A DNA stretch of 64,000 nt from Dermanyssus gallinae (lineage: Eukaryota > Arthropoda > Arachnida > Mesostigmata > Dermanyssidae). Position 1 is the stretch's first letter. Each line of letters begins with the position of its first letter. The stretch lies in contig QVRM01004003.1 in NCBI GenBank assembly GCA_003439945.1, positions 881,501 to 945,500 of the forward strand, written 5' to 3'. The notes beneath the pieces are model-generated. The model worked only from the letters and a program-made list of their open reading frames with translations, searched no databases and had not been told where the DNA came from. The position numbers and the translations under genes are program-made. Shown here piece after piece: positions 23,417-34,000 of this stretch.

Positions 23417-24301
23417 CAGGGTGTTTCAAAAAAGTTTTTTTTTTCAATCGATAGTAAGAATTGTAGAGCTCGTAAAAGCAAATATTTTTTCCAATGAAAC
23501 ATAATCTCTAAGTAGTCTTGTTTCGGAATGAGAGTTAAATTACTACAATTTGTGACACTGGTGTTTTTGCCCGACATAGGAGCACAAAATGTGTTGTTGC
23601 AAGACAACCAGTGCCCCTATACAGAAACTAAGCAAAATTCTGCTTCTTCCATAGAACATATAACGTCGGCCAGAAGATGCGACATGGTTGTTTAGAACAG
23701 AATTTGCAAAAAAAGGAGTTCTCTTATTAGCTTTCACACCAAATACCTCAAAATCAGTACCCTACGACCACTCAAGCGCTCAAAACTAACACATTCAGGC
23801 AGACGCACATTTCACAAGACGGTTATTTTGGTACCAAACTTATGGCAATGCGCAATGTGGTCGCGGAGTAGTTAAGATTTTTAGGCGGGATGCCCAGATT
23901 AAGTGTATGCATAAATGACTGTTTAGCGACGCGCTGAGGCTGTCGCGCGACACGTCGGCTTTAGTAAACGTCGCCACACAGTCATTTTACATGCACTTAA
24001 ATTGGACGTCCCACCGAAAAATCTTAATTACTCCACAACCACAGCGCGCATTGCCATACGTTTGGTACCAAAATGATCGTCATGAAATGCGATCGCGTCT
24101 GCCTGAATGTGTTAGTTTTGAGCGCTGTGGGTGGTCGTAGGGTATTGATTTTGAGACATTTGGTGTGTTTATAAGTTTTGAGAATATTTTAACTCTCATT
24201 CCGAAACAAGACTTCTTCGAGGCCGTGTTCCATTGGAATATTTGCTTTAACAAGCTCTACAATTCTTACTATCGATTAAAAAAACTTTTTTGAAACCCCT
24301 G
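23417..24301. mobile_element. MITE-like element M3, U2 copy
   Basis: 885 bases, starting CAGGGTGTTTCAAAAAAG and ending in its near reverse complement. It is separated from the adjacent MarA end by only ten bases of TA-rich sequence. It has an internal foldback around 23,950. There is no transposase frame, so it would depend on an element elsewhere. Confidence 0.8.
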
Positions 24302-24469
24302 TATATATATATATATGCCTAAGTCCCGTGTATATGGTAAAGTCGATAAAATGCAGTTGCAATGTACTATGGTTTCAAGGAAAACAGTAAAATTTATTGA
24401 TGAGGCTGATGTTTGTTAGACACTCGACGGACTCCCGTTTACAGACGAAAACCTGCGGCACATCTAATA

Positions 24470-24783
24470 TATATTGAGCTTGGCTGCTGAATTTCAATTA
24501 ACCTGGAGAGTGCTGGCCTATCAGCGCTTAGCGTGGGGGGCGCGCCACTCCTCCACAATGTCCGCTGCTTTTTTAAATGGCCGACAGCCCAGAAAAACCC
24601 AGCGCTCTGAACTTGGCGCACTGCAGATGAATCCGTTGCCATCCACTAGCCCAAGTGAAGAGCTAAGGATTAAAGTCTACGAGGCTGTGTGCGAAATGTT
24701 CAACGTTACCAGGACAGTCGAGTGTTTTAGCTTTGGCGTATAAGATTTATATAACATCTAAGGGAGTGAGTATGATTTCAGGG
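24470..24783. repeat. Conserved 300-base block, copy 3 of 5
   Basis: Same block as at 10,440-10,742, with the ATG frame starting at 24,559. It sits immediately before the U3 start. Confidence 0.65.
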
Positions 24784-25239
24784 AAACAGAAGCATTTGTT
24801 GATGAGGCTGAGGTTTGTTAGATAATCGTCGGACTTCTGTTTACGGGTCGAAAACCTGCGGCACATCAGCTCACTGCTTACACGTTCTGCTTGAGCTCGC
24901 AACCAGCCTAATCGACGCACAGGCAAACATTCCCTTTTAGTCGTCCACTCTGTCTATCGACATCAGCTCACCCTGATAAGCCTTTCCGCTTATCAGGGCG
25001 AGCTTTACGTCGTGGCTTACCAGGAAACGTAACCATGGCGTGTGTTTGTCTCCATTTATTGACCTGCTGGGTGTATACGCACCACTGTATATGTTTCGTG
25101 CCTTATATGCATATTTTCAAGAATTCAGGTCCAACCTGGCAAGGGTTTTGCGAATTCGATATCGCTTGTTGTAGCGGTTTGACGGAGTTCTATACGAAAG
25201 ATATCTGCTTTACTTGATATGTAAATATACAATTTTATC

Positions 25240-26160
25240 TCTATCAGTCAACGGAAAATGTTATCGCATTTCTGTCTTTTCTGCATCTATTTTAGTCAAA
25301 GTATAGAAGAATTCCGAAGGGGCGAACATGGTGCGGGCTGCATAAGATCGCTTTTGCGTTTGAATTTACAATACTGGCCCTGACATTTTAGACAAACAGA
25401 ACTAGTGGTATTCAAATGTCTTCACGAATGTGATTTTTACGATGTGCGGGCGATGGAGTTCGGTCTGGAACGACCCTCTGCACGATATCCGTCAGTTAGC
25501 CACGCGATATGCTACTCATGCAGTCCATCACAAGCTCTGCGGGCATTTTCATCGGCTGAAGGAGGGGTGCATATGCAAACAAAGTGGTGATTTCTCATAG
25601 TGACACCAGCCCACCGTTTGTCGGCTTGCACTGAAACATGACTGCACATGGGCGGGTTCAGAGGCTAACCTGGCGTTGAAGTGCAGAACTGGATAATCAG
25701 TGCTTGCTTGAGGGCCTACCGGCCGACGTTACTCTTCGTTTAATTATGGAGACATAACTCACATATTGTATTGCTGTTTCTTTGGGGCGGAACGTTCAAA
25801 AACATTGAGCGTCTAATTTAGGCAGATCACAATGACGTGCTTAAGGCCACGTGTGACATTAAGTGGTTATCTTTAGCTGCTGGAACACGATCAACATTTC
25901 ACATGGTTAACATCGATGACCATCATCAAACTTAGAGCCGCCGCTTTAGACCACTTTAGACATCTAGGGAAGTACTTCAGTTGGGCGATATTATGTCTGG
26001 TCTTTCAACATGTTTTAAGCAAGAATCCGTAGAGTTGTTGCTCGTACCTATGCTGTGTGATAGCTAAATACCCCATCCCATACAGCTTCTATGCAGGCGC
26101 TTTTTTCCCATACTTTTTTAAAAGGTAAAAATTTGGGTTTAATGGGTTAACCGTCTGTAT
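25240..26160 (+). pseudogene. Degenerate LINE 3' end, U3 copy
   Basis: Homologous to 830-1,815 through most of its length, with several frame breaks. The frame between 25,405 and 25,590 is retained in the right arm (47,403-47,218), but only because the arms are recent copies. Confidence 0.5.
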
Positions 26161-26589
26161 AGGCTGCGTGTTCTTGCCAAATGAATATATTGCTCCGCGA
26201 TGTTGAAGCCCTACCTCATAAAACACGCACAATTCGAGATGGCCGAATACAGTATGTTCTTAAGGCCTTTGTGATGGGGCTGCTCGACAGACACCGGGAT
26301 AGGTTGTACTGCGGTTAGTCGGATGAGATATTCTTAATTAAGTTTTTCCTTCGGAAGCTTCTTTCCTACAGTCATGCAATGACAAAGCGCAACGTCAGCG
26401 GAGATGTTCAATCGTTAGGCAATTGTTAGTCATCACAAAATACATACAAAGTCTATCACGAAAAAAAAACATTATTAGTCAGTTTTGTATGGGAAATGGC
26501 CAAATGAGCACATACAAAATCAAATAATTGTTATTCATTTGGGCGAAATCCAAGGCTAAGATTGCATCCATATGACGCTTTTAAACTGT

Positions 26590-26834
26590 TCGTCATCTTT
26601 CATTATGTTGTACAAAAAGGCACAGTGTGGCCCCTAAGCACTAGAAACAGATAGGAAAACATTAGAATATGTCCGGATGCTTTATTTATTGTTTTAAGCA
26701 CTCCACCGCGACAAGTAGAAGTCGTTGTTCTGTCTGTTCCCGTTGGTGGCTTTGCTGCATGCATATATAACCACCCGTCCTTTCTGTCTAGCTTGCTTAC
26801 TCTGTCGTAACTCCTGTAAGCCTGACATTGGAAG

Positions 26835-26840
<6 letters not shown>
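26590..26840 (-). pseudogene. Collapsed six-Cys gene: 3' flank joined to promoter, U3
   Basis: On the minus strand, the promoter and leader of the family are clear at about 26,790-26,720: TATATATGCATG, then CAAAGCCACCAACGGGAACA. They run straight into the family 3' untranslated sequence (AATAAAGCATCCGG, near 26,690-26,600) with no coding exon between. A deletion appears to have removed the whole coding region. The right-arm version (46,120-46,260) lost the leader as well. Confidence 0.65.
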
Positions 26841-26870
<30 letters not shown>

Positions 26871-27110
26871 GTAATATCTCTAAATGCCCGGTTAGCATAT
26901 CTGCAACATATGCGCAGGCAGCTACGCAAAACACCCGGTCCCGAGGCATGGTCTCTTCTCCAGAGATTGGAACATGAATCGAACTGACGTCAGGAGAGAA
27001 CAGAGTTCTTGCCTATTTACCTATTTACGTCAACGGCTATCACTGGCGGTTCAGCGCGGTAATGCGGCAGCAACAATTAACACAATAAGGGGGGGCACAG
27101 TAATGGGGAC

Positions 27111-27211
<101 letters not shown>

Positions 27212-27226
27212 CTCATATTGCTTGGT

Positions 27227-27254
27227 ATTCAAATCAACCGAAGTTGATTTGAAT
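27227..27254. repeat. Perfect 12-bp-stem hairpin abutting the U1-like gene
   Basis: ATTCAAATCAAC, loop CGAA, then GTTGATTTGAAT. It ends two bases before the first U1 nucleotide. The right arm has the identical hairpin at 45,743-45,770. Its position overlaps the start-proximal promoter region of an snRNA gene, but it resembles no proximal sequence element I know. Confidence 0.8.
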
Positions 27255-27256
27255 CA

Positions 27257-27421
27257 ATATTTACCTGGTGCCGGGCCCTCCGTGATCAAGAAGGCGGAGA
27301 CCCCAGGAGGAGGCTTTGCCATTGCACTTCGGCAGGGCTGAGACCTGCCGCTCTCCCAAACTGGGAAAGATGGGGCATGTAATTTTTGGTAGTGCGCGAT
27401 CGATAAGTAATATGGATTTGA
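27257..27421 (+). ncRNA. U1 snRNA-like gene, left copy (altered 5' end)
   Basis: U1 pairs with 5' splice sites in the spliceosome. The sequence starts ATATTTACCTGG; canonical U1 starts ATACTTACCTGG, so base 4 is C to T here. Stem-loop I is intact (CTCCG, loop with GATCAAGAAGG, CGGAG), which is the U1-70K site. Stem-loop II carries ATTGCAC at 27,321-27,327 (U1A site) closed by GCC and GGC. Stem-loop III is present (TCTCCCAAACTGGGAAAG). The Sm site AATTTTTGG is at 27,381-27,389, 124 bases from the start, as in other U1 RNAs. Stem-loop IV after it does not form well. The 3' end is estimated. It could be a variant or a pseudogene. Confidence 0.85.
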
Positions 27422-27799
27422 ATTGCTATCACCGTGCCTGCGCAGACACGAAGCCTAAAGTATTGTCCTTGACCTCCAAGAAGGAGTTTGTCCTTGGACT
27501 TCATTCCTTGACGAGATGGCAGATAAATGCTAATTGACGCCACGTCATTTGAAGGTTAACGTGTATGGCCCTCCAACAAGCGACGCGTCCTCGATAGGCA
27601 ACACTATGCTGTTATGCTCAGTCTATGCATATGACACCGGATTTTTTGAGCAAAAACAAATGTCTCTTATTCTATAAAGAATGAAGATATTTTATTTAAA
27701 GTAACGGTTCTCGCTAGACATACACACCTTTCGAAGTTCGTATCTTTAGAGGAAAACCGATTAACTACCTGTTTTCGGACGTTTTCATAGAAAGAAAAT
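27422..27799. other. Segment between U1-like gene and tRNA-like head
   Basis: Conserved in the right arm (45,090-45,575), which has about 100 bases more near 45,090-45,200. No gene is recognised. Confidence 0.5.
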
Positions 27800-27870
27800 A
27801 AGATGGCTTAGTGGCAAAGCCTTTGCCTTGCATTTGGGAGGACTGGGTTCGAGACCCAGACCGGCCACTC
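27800..27870 (+). other. tRNA-like sequence (Ala-type SINE head or tRNA pseudogene)
   Basis: 71 bases with box A TGGCTTAGTGG and box B GGTTCGAGACC, and a perfect T-arm (CTGGG, TTCGAGA, CCCAG). The loop CTTGCAT would give anticodon TGC (Ala). The anticodon and acceptor stems pair poorly, so a functional tRNA is unlikely. A SINE head or a decayed tRNA gene fits better. An identical-length copy lies at 45,017-45,087. Confidence 0.6.
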
Positions 27871-28004
27871 TTAAATTAGTTTGCATGGTTTCCAAGTTAT
27901 ACAAGGTAAATGCCGGAGTAGATTAAAAATTAGCCATGGCATGAAAAAAACGTTCACAACCATTAGTCTTACGGAAAATGGAGCAAGGAACAAGGAGGCA
28001 GGTC

Positions 28005-29150
28005 CGCCGAGGTTGCAAAAATATAGAAATCAAAGCTTCTATAAAAAACGAAATTCTTTTTTTTCGGTATGCCAATAAGCCACCAAAGGGAACATGCATC
28101 TCTTTTCCCTATCAATTTAGGTCCTACAGGGGCTAGTAATGTCTCACAAAAAGCTTAGATTCTCGCTGAACACGTTTCTACCCTGTTCTGTACATCCGGG
28201 CCAGGCATTTCAGTGGCAAATTACCCACGCAACATTTCTCATCAAAATGACTTGGTTACCTTGTCTGAGTTTGCAATCTACTCTTTTCTCTCTGGTTTTA
28301 AAGCGAAGACTGGCCTTATACCAAACATGAAAACTTTCCTCTAATTTTTTGTGAAAATGCTGCGTTATTTTTTGCCGAGCCACTAAAACTAATTTTCAAA
28401 AGATTTTATAGCGAAGGCACAGTGCCCGAGCTTTTTAGACGCTGTCATATCACCCCTGTACACAAGAAAAACCCTAAAACAAATGGTGAGTTTTAGAACG
28501 CTAGATGCCATGCTGCATTTCTGAAAAAGTTTTAGTTAACCACTTAAATAAGTTCTTTATTTTAAACCGCTCACTTGACTTTGTCAAACACGGCTTCACC
28601 ACCCATTGGTCTACACGTACACAGCCTTTGGAGATAACCCAGGAGTAGGTTATGCTTATAAATTCCTGAAAAACGCTTTACTGCGTTTATTTTGACTAAA
28701 AGAGCGCATTTGACGAAATTACTCGCTTCTGCTCCGCACATTGGAAAATCTATAAATCCACATATGAAAAGTGCAATGAGCGAAGGCATTTTTTAGTGAC
28801 TGTCACTTTCAAGTAGAGGTGGGTGCCAAACTTAGTTGTCCATATCCTGCATTATCTGGTATGCTTCAAGGGGGATGTTCTATACACGATTTTTGTTTTG
28901 GACATTAATAAGCGCCTGTCACTTGATGTCAAATATCTTAAATGTGCAGATGACTTAAAACTTTATTACACTGTTTGCTCCAGTGACTTTCATGCTGCTC
29001 TGCAGTCAGCTCTCGATGGCATTGCTCGATGGTGTTCTGAAAATAACACGATTCCCTCGCCCTTCAAATGCGTAGTTCTAAAACATAGTGCACTTGTTTT
29101 TGATTTTAAAATTAACGATAGCGACTTTATCTTATACACGAAACTTAGGC
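28005..29150 (+). pseudogene. LINE-C reverse transcriptase relic, U3 copy
   Basis: The same modules as 16,640-17,816 (SVQHGF-type segment degenerate near 28,585, [13 protein letters not shown] near 28,935). It starts exactly where homology to the right arm ends (after cttacggaaaat near 27,978). It ends at a short TA tract joined to M3. Confidence 0.72.
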
Positions 29151-29171
29151 ATATATATATATATATATACA

Positions 29172-29628
29172 CAGGGTGTTCCCAAAAAGTTTTTTTTAAT
29201 CGATAGTAAGAATTGTAGAGCTCGTTAAAGCAAATATTTTTTTTTTCAATGGAACATAATCTCTAAGTAGTCTTGTTTCGGAATGAGAGTTAAATTACTA
29301 CAATTGGTGACACTGCTGTTTTTGCCCGACATAGGAGCATACAATGTGTTGTTGCGAGACAGCCAGTGCGCCTATACAGAGACTAAGCACACCGTCGTAT
29401 TCGTGAAACTTTCACAGAACATATAACGTCGACCAGAAGATGCGACATTGTCGTTTAGAACAGAATTTGCAAAAAAAGAGCTATTTTATTAGTTTTCACA
29501 CCAAATACCTCAAACTCATTACCCTACGACCACTCACAGCGCTCAAAACTAACACATTCAGGTAGACGCACATTTCATGACGGTCATTTTGATACCAAAC
29601 TTATGGCCATGCGCAATGTGGTCAGCAC
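29172..29628. mobile_element. Partial MITE M3 in U3
   Basis: It begins CAGGGTGTTCCCAAAAAG and follows the left half of M3 up to the part reading tggccatgcgcaatgtggtc. It then joins unrelated sequence at about 29,628. The right terminus is missing. Confidence 0.75.
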
Positions 29629-29895
29629 CGGAAGACCTATGAAGAAGATCAGGGAATTTAGGAAGGATGCGACAACTGCCTGTGCTATCTGTGGGATCAC
29701 ACTCGAAAAGACCTGTAAGAAGCTTCCGGCCACCATCATTTCCAAATGGGCATTGACCGTCTCCAGCACTCGGGACTGAAGCAGTGAGAGCTTTGACGTT
29801 TGATGCTGGGACAGGTCGTAGCCATCAGAGGGCGTGCCAGGAATCTCGCTGCTCGACTCTCCTGTGGAGGTGTCATCTTCACCGGTGGTACCTCG
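29629..29895 (-). CDS. Candidate exon of an unknown protein
   Basis: On the minus strand an open frame of about 90 codons follows a possible acceptor (ATTCTCTCAAAG). It reads GEDDTSTGESSSEIPGTPSD, an acidic and serine-rich start, then an amphipathic to hydrophobic stretch (VSSFLQ-like, VIPQIAQAVVASFLNSLIFF). It ends by running into M3. The composition change and clean frame look coding, but I recognise no family. It has no copy elsewhere in the window, and no start or stop of its own is visible. It could equally be chance. Confidence 0.25.
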
Positions 29896-29899
29896 GTAA

Positions 29900-30300
29900 T
29901 ATCTTTGAGAGAATTGCAGAATTCACAACAAGCGTGTTCTATAGCGCCTCTACGAGCAAGAATTCGCTTTGCATAGAAGCTGTGTGCGAATGGTGAAAAC
30001 GATGAGACTATAATTAAAGCTGCAGCGCATTTATCTGATATGTTGATATTCAAGTAAGAAGGAAAAGTTAAACAAGCAAGTGGTTCCAAGCCATCTCCTC
30101 CTCAAAACTTGACACTTTACTTGACCACGAACTCTTTTGTCTCTGCATAGGTTTGACGTTAAGGGCAGAGCTACTGAAGAGCACCGGTGCCCGTGCGGAA
30201 CACCAGTGGATATTTAGAGAGCCACAGGCTTTCCTGCAGTAGAAGTGAAGGACGTCAAAGCCGTCACAGCGAGGTGAATGCTTTTACAGCCCGAGCCTTC
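29900..30300. other. Unassigned sequence left of the inner arm
   Basis: Unique in the window. It has short frames only and no recognisable gene or transposon. Confidence 0.4.
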
Positions 30301-30552
30301 AGGTCAGCTCCAACTTACTTACTTAGATAAAAAACAATACTATTATAGCATTTATCTGACATTTTTTAACTCTCCGTCTCCTCTTCTATTATTTATGTTG
30401 TAACTAAGAGCACAGTGTGCCCCTAGAGAAAATTAAAACACAGAGAGAAGCATTGGCATATTTACGAATACTTTATTTATGGCTTTCACACTGCAATATG
30501 ATGTTGATAATGAAACGGCATGCTAGGACATGCGTCATGGAATGGTTCTTTA

Positions 30553-30684
30553 TTAAAGGCAGTCATCGAAGGCCTCTGCGATGATATTTACGCCAGCACC
30601 CTGCAGTTCTTCGACAGCCGCTGGCCAGCAGTCCGTCTTCTGACCCAAAATGAATACACCGGCTTGCGTATCTGTAATATATTC

Positions 30685-30745
<61 letters not shown>

Positions 30746-30981
30746 TAGTGTCAAGTAGTACCTACGCTATTTTATCAAATGTATATAGCTAATTCGCTAT
30801 ATGAATTGGTCAATCCATTGGCGTGGAAAAGGTTGGTTCGCTTCTCTACAGAATTTACTTTAGATTTTTCTTGACAAACCAAATTGTCTGCTGCATCTCG
30901 GAACATAATACCCCAAACCGCCGCTTGATTTTCTTTTTGTGCATCAAGAAGTTGTGGAGTAGCTTACAAAATGCACCATTG

Positions 30982-31029
<48 letters not shown>

Positions 31030-34000
31030 GTGTTGCAAAAAATTAGCAACTCATGTTTTTTTGCGATAATTTCGGCTTGGTTTATTTGAATGGCTTGAAC
31101 ATGAGTATAGTGTTGATTTCATTGCAATCTCAAAATCGGTTCATACAAAAAATAAAAAAGTGTGAAAAAACAGTGTTGCAAAATATTAGCAACAATAACA
31201 TGCTAACAACACAGCTCTTTTTTGTAAAGGATAGTCGATACTACAGCTGATATTCGATCCCAGGGATCAAATGTCAGGAATATTGTCTAGCTAAATCAAT
31301 CGTCATATAGCTGCAAAATATTCTACAGCTTAGTCGTTGTTCCGAACTAACGACGAATCTTATGTTTAAACTATGGGTCGTACAAAGGATCTTTCGGATA
31401 ACGAAAAGACAAGAATTGAGGCATATGCTGAGCTCGGTCATACAGTAACTGCTATAGCAACCAGATTAGGACGGCATAAGAGCACCATCAGCAGGTTCTT
31501 ACACCCTGGAGTGAACCAAAGGTGCAGATCTTACAGTGGGCGTAAGCCAGTTTTGACTATTCGAGATCGGCGAAGGATCATACAGTTGGCTACTCATGAC
31601 CAAATGTCTTCTTCCAGGATCAAGACTACTTTGGGAGCGCCAGTGCACCGATCCACAGTGTACCGAGTGTTAAGTTCTGACAAAAACGTGCGATACGCGA
31701 AAAGGAAGTTTATGCCGCGACTGCAACCGAAGCACATTGTCGCACGGCGTGAATTTTCGCATAGATACCAAACTTGGGATAACGAGTGGAAAAACATCGT
31801 CTTCTCGGATGAAAAGAAATTTAATCTCGATGGCCCTGACGGCTGTCAGTACTATTGGCACGACTTACGGAAGGAACCTAAATGGTTCTCGAAACGTGTG
31901 GCCGGTGGTGGCTCTGTGAAATATTGGGGCGCGTTTGGATATAATGGGAAGTCTGATCTAGTCGAGATTGTGGGCCGAAACAATTCGGTTGTTGATCATT
32001 CACAGTCAGGTAAGACAATGTACCAGCGCATTGTCGGTTCCCAGTTAGAAGCCCACTTCAGAAGAATTGGGGGACCTGACGCAGTTTTTCAACAAGACAA
32101 CGCCACGTTTCATACCTCGGCTAGCACTATAGCCTTTTTTCAAGAACAAGGAGTGCCACTTTTTGACTGGCCGGCATTGAGTCCAGACCTGAATCCTATT
32201 GAAAATCTTTGGGGACATTTGGTAAAGCAGATTTACGCAAATGGTCGACAATATAATCATTTGTCGGACCTCAAAGAAGCTGTCCAGCAAGCATGGACTA
32301 ATATTCCACTTTCGTACTTACAACAGCTCATTAACTCCATGAAAGACCGAGTTTACGATTTGATTCAGAAGAAGGGACGAAAAACCCGTTTCTAGAATAA
32401 AATATGTAGTTTCAAATGAGTCATACAGCCCTGCTAAGAATCGAATACGCTGTAAGGCGCTATTGTTGCTAATATTTTGCAACACTGTTTTTTCACACTC
32501 TTTTATTTTTTGTATGAACCGATGTTGAGATTGCAATGAAATCAACACTATACTCATGTTTCGTCATGTACATCATGCGCTTAAAATTTCAAGCCATTCA
32601 AATAAACCAAGCCGAAATTATCACAAAAAAACATGAGTTGCTAATTTTTTGCAACACACTTTATATATAACTCACCAGTTTTCGAAAGACACTCGAAAAT
32701 GACGACCATGTCAGGGCATGCCGTGACAGTGAAAGCAGTTTGGAAGAAAGGTCCGTTCCCGTAATAGCAACCGTCCTCGCCTTTCTCATATTCATACCTA
32801 AAATAAAGCATTCAATGCAATTACATATATCGTGCAAACATAAAACTCTCGTGGTCGAGCATTTTCTAATATCTCATTTGACTTTTGTGGATTTGATTTT
32901 TCTGGCGGATGAGTGCCTATATATATATATATATATATAAGAAAAGCTAAATTGCTTACGTTGGTTTCGGGCCTTTGTCCACCGTGTATTTCGTATGTCC
33001 AGGTGTAAATTCCGCCGTGTCGTCGTAGCAGCCTGCATTACCTTCAGGATCCTTGAAGTAGATCACCTTATGCTTCCCTTGGGCTAACTGTAGACAGGCA
33101 CGAAGAATGAAATCACGATATGTTCATCGCCCACGGTTAAATATAACCTTTGTTTATTCTATATATGTGTACCGTGTGTATCTGGGTATGTCAGAATGGC
33201 TTGTTTTTAACTACAACAGATAATTTGTATCTCAGTACAACTGCTTAAAGCCCTACCGAAACCAGGCGCCAAGCAACACCTGTTATACATGGATCGTACG
33301 CGCGCACACATTGGCGCCCACAGATGTGAGCGCGACACATACGATGTTTCAACTCACTTAGTCAAGCTATTACAGATGCAATATCGGAACTTCTGATGTA
33401 AAATACGTGAAAGAAAGAAGGTTCTAGTTACGATGTGGTGAGAATCGTGTCTGTTACCTTAGGTATTGCCGTTTCCAGGTCGGAATCACATGATGCACAC
33501 GCGTCCCTTGGTATTTCTGCCCAACCTGATCAATTCAATAATGTAGCCGAACAAGGACAGCTAATCAATAATACCGCCAGGTCATTTAAAGCGTCCTATT
33601 TTTGTTGTTGTCACCTGTTCAACACCTGTCCGTGTTGAACAAATTTGCTTAGCAAAGCTTGCTTTAAGCTAATACTCTATGCAGATCAACTCACCACGGT
33701 CCTCTCTATAAAGCATTGACAGTTTCTAACAAGCTGCGTACCTGATACTTCGCTCATTACCTGCTAGCGACATAAGTGCATACGTTTTTTTCGCTTAAGC
33801 AGTCGCTTTATTCGATCCATGTAACATGTATTGATGAAAACCTTTTTTTGAGGTGCACATCACAGTTATGTCGTCGGAAACACTGCCGGTCGAACGGAGT
33901 GGTCAGGATGCCCTATGACTTCGACTTTATGAGATGAATATCGAATATGTAATGTGTTTGTCAGCAGATATTTGTTAAGCGCAGGGAATAGGTTAGAACC

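Larger units (their letters stand above)
10765..24800. repeat. Tandem unit U2 (direct repeat)
   Basis: Second copy of the unit, about 14 kb. It is enlarged by LINE-A (12,019-14,996), LINE-B (15,257-15,957) and a SINE (15,973-16,144). It lost most of the six-Cys gene relic: the equivalent of about 2,760-3,245 in U1 is deleted near 16,355. The right arm follows U2 in sharing LINE-A, LINE-B, the SINE and the 450-base segment near 20,900. Confidence 0.85.

Noticed and set aside
27800..27870. A functional tRNA-Ala gene
   Set aside because: Box A, box B and T-arm are good, but the anticodon and acceptor stems pair badly. A SINE head or tRNA pseudogene is more likely.
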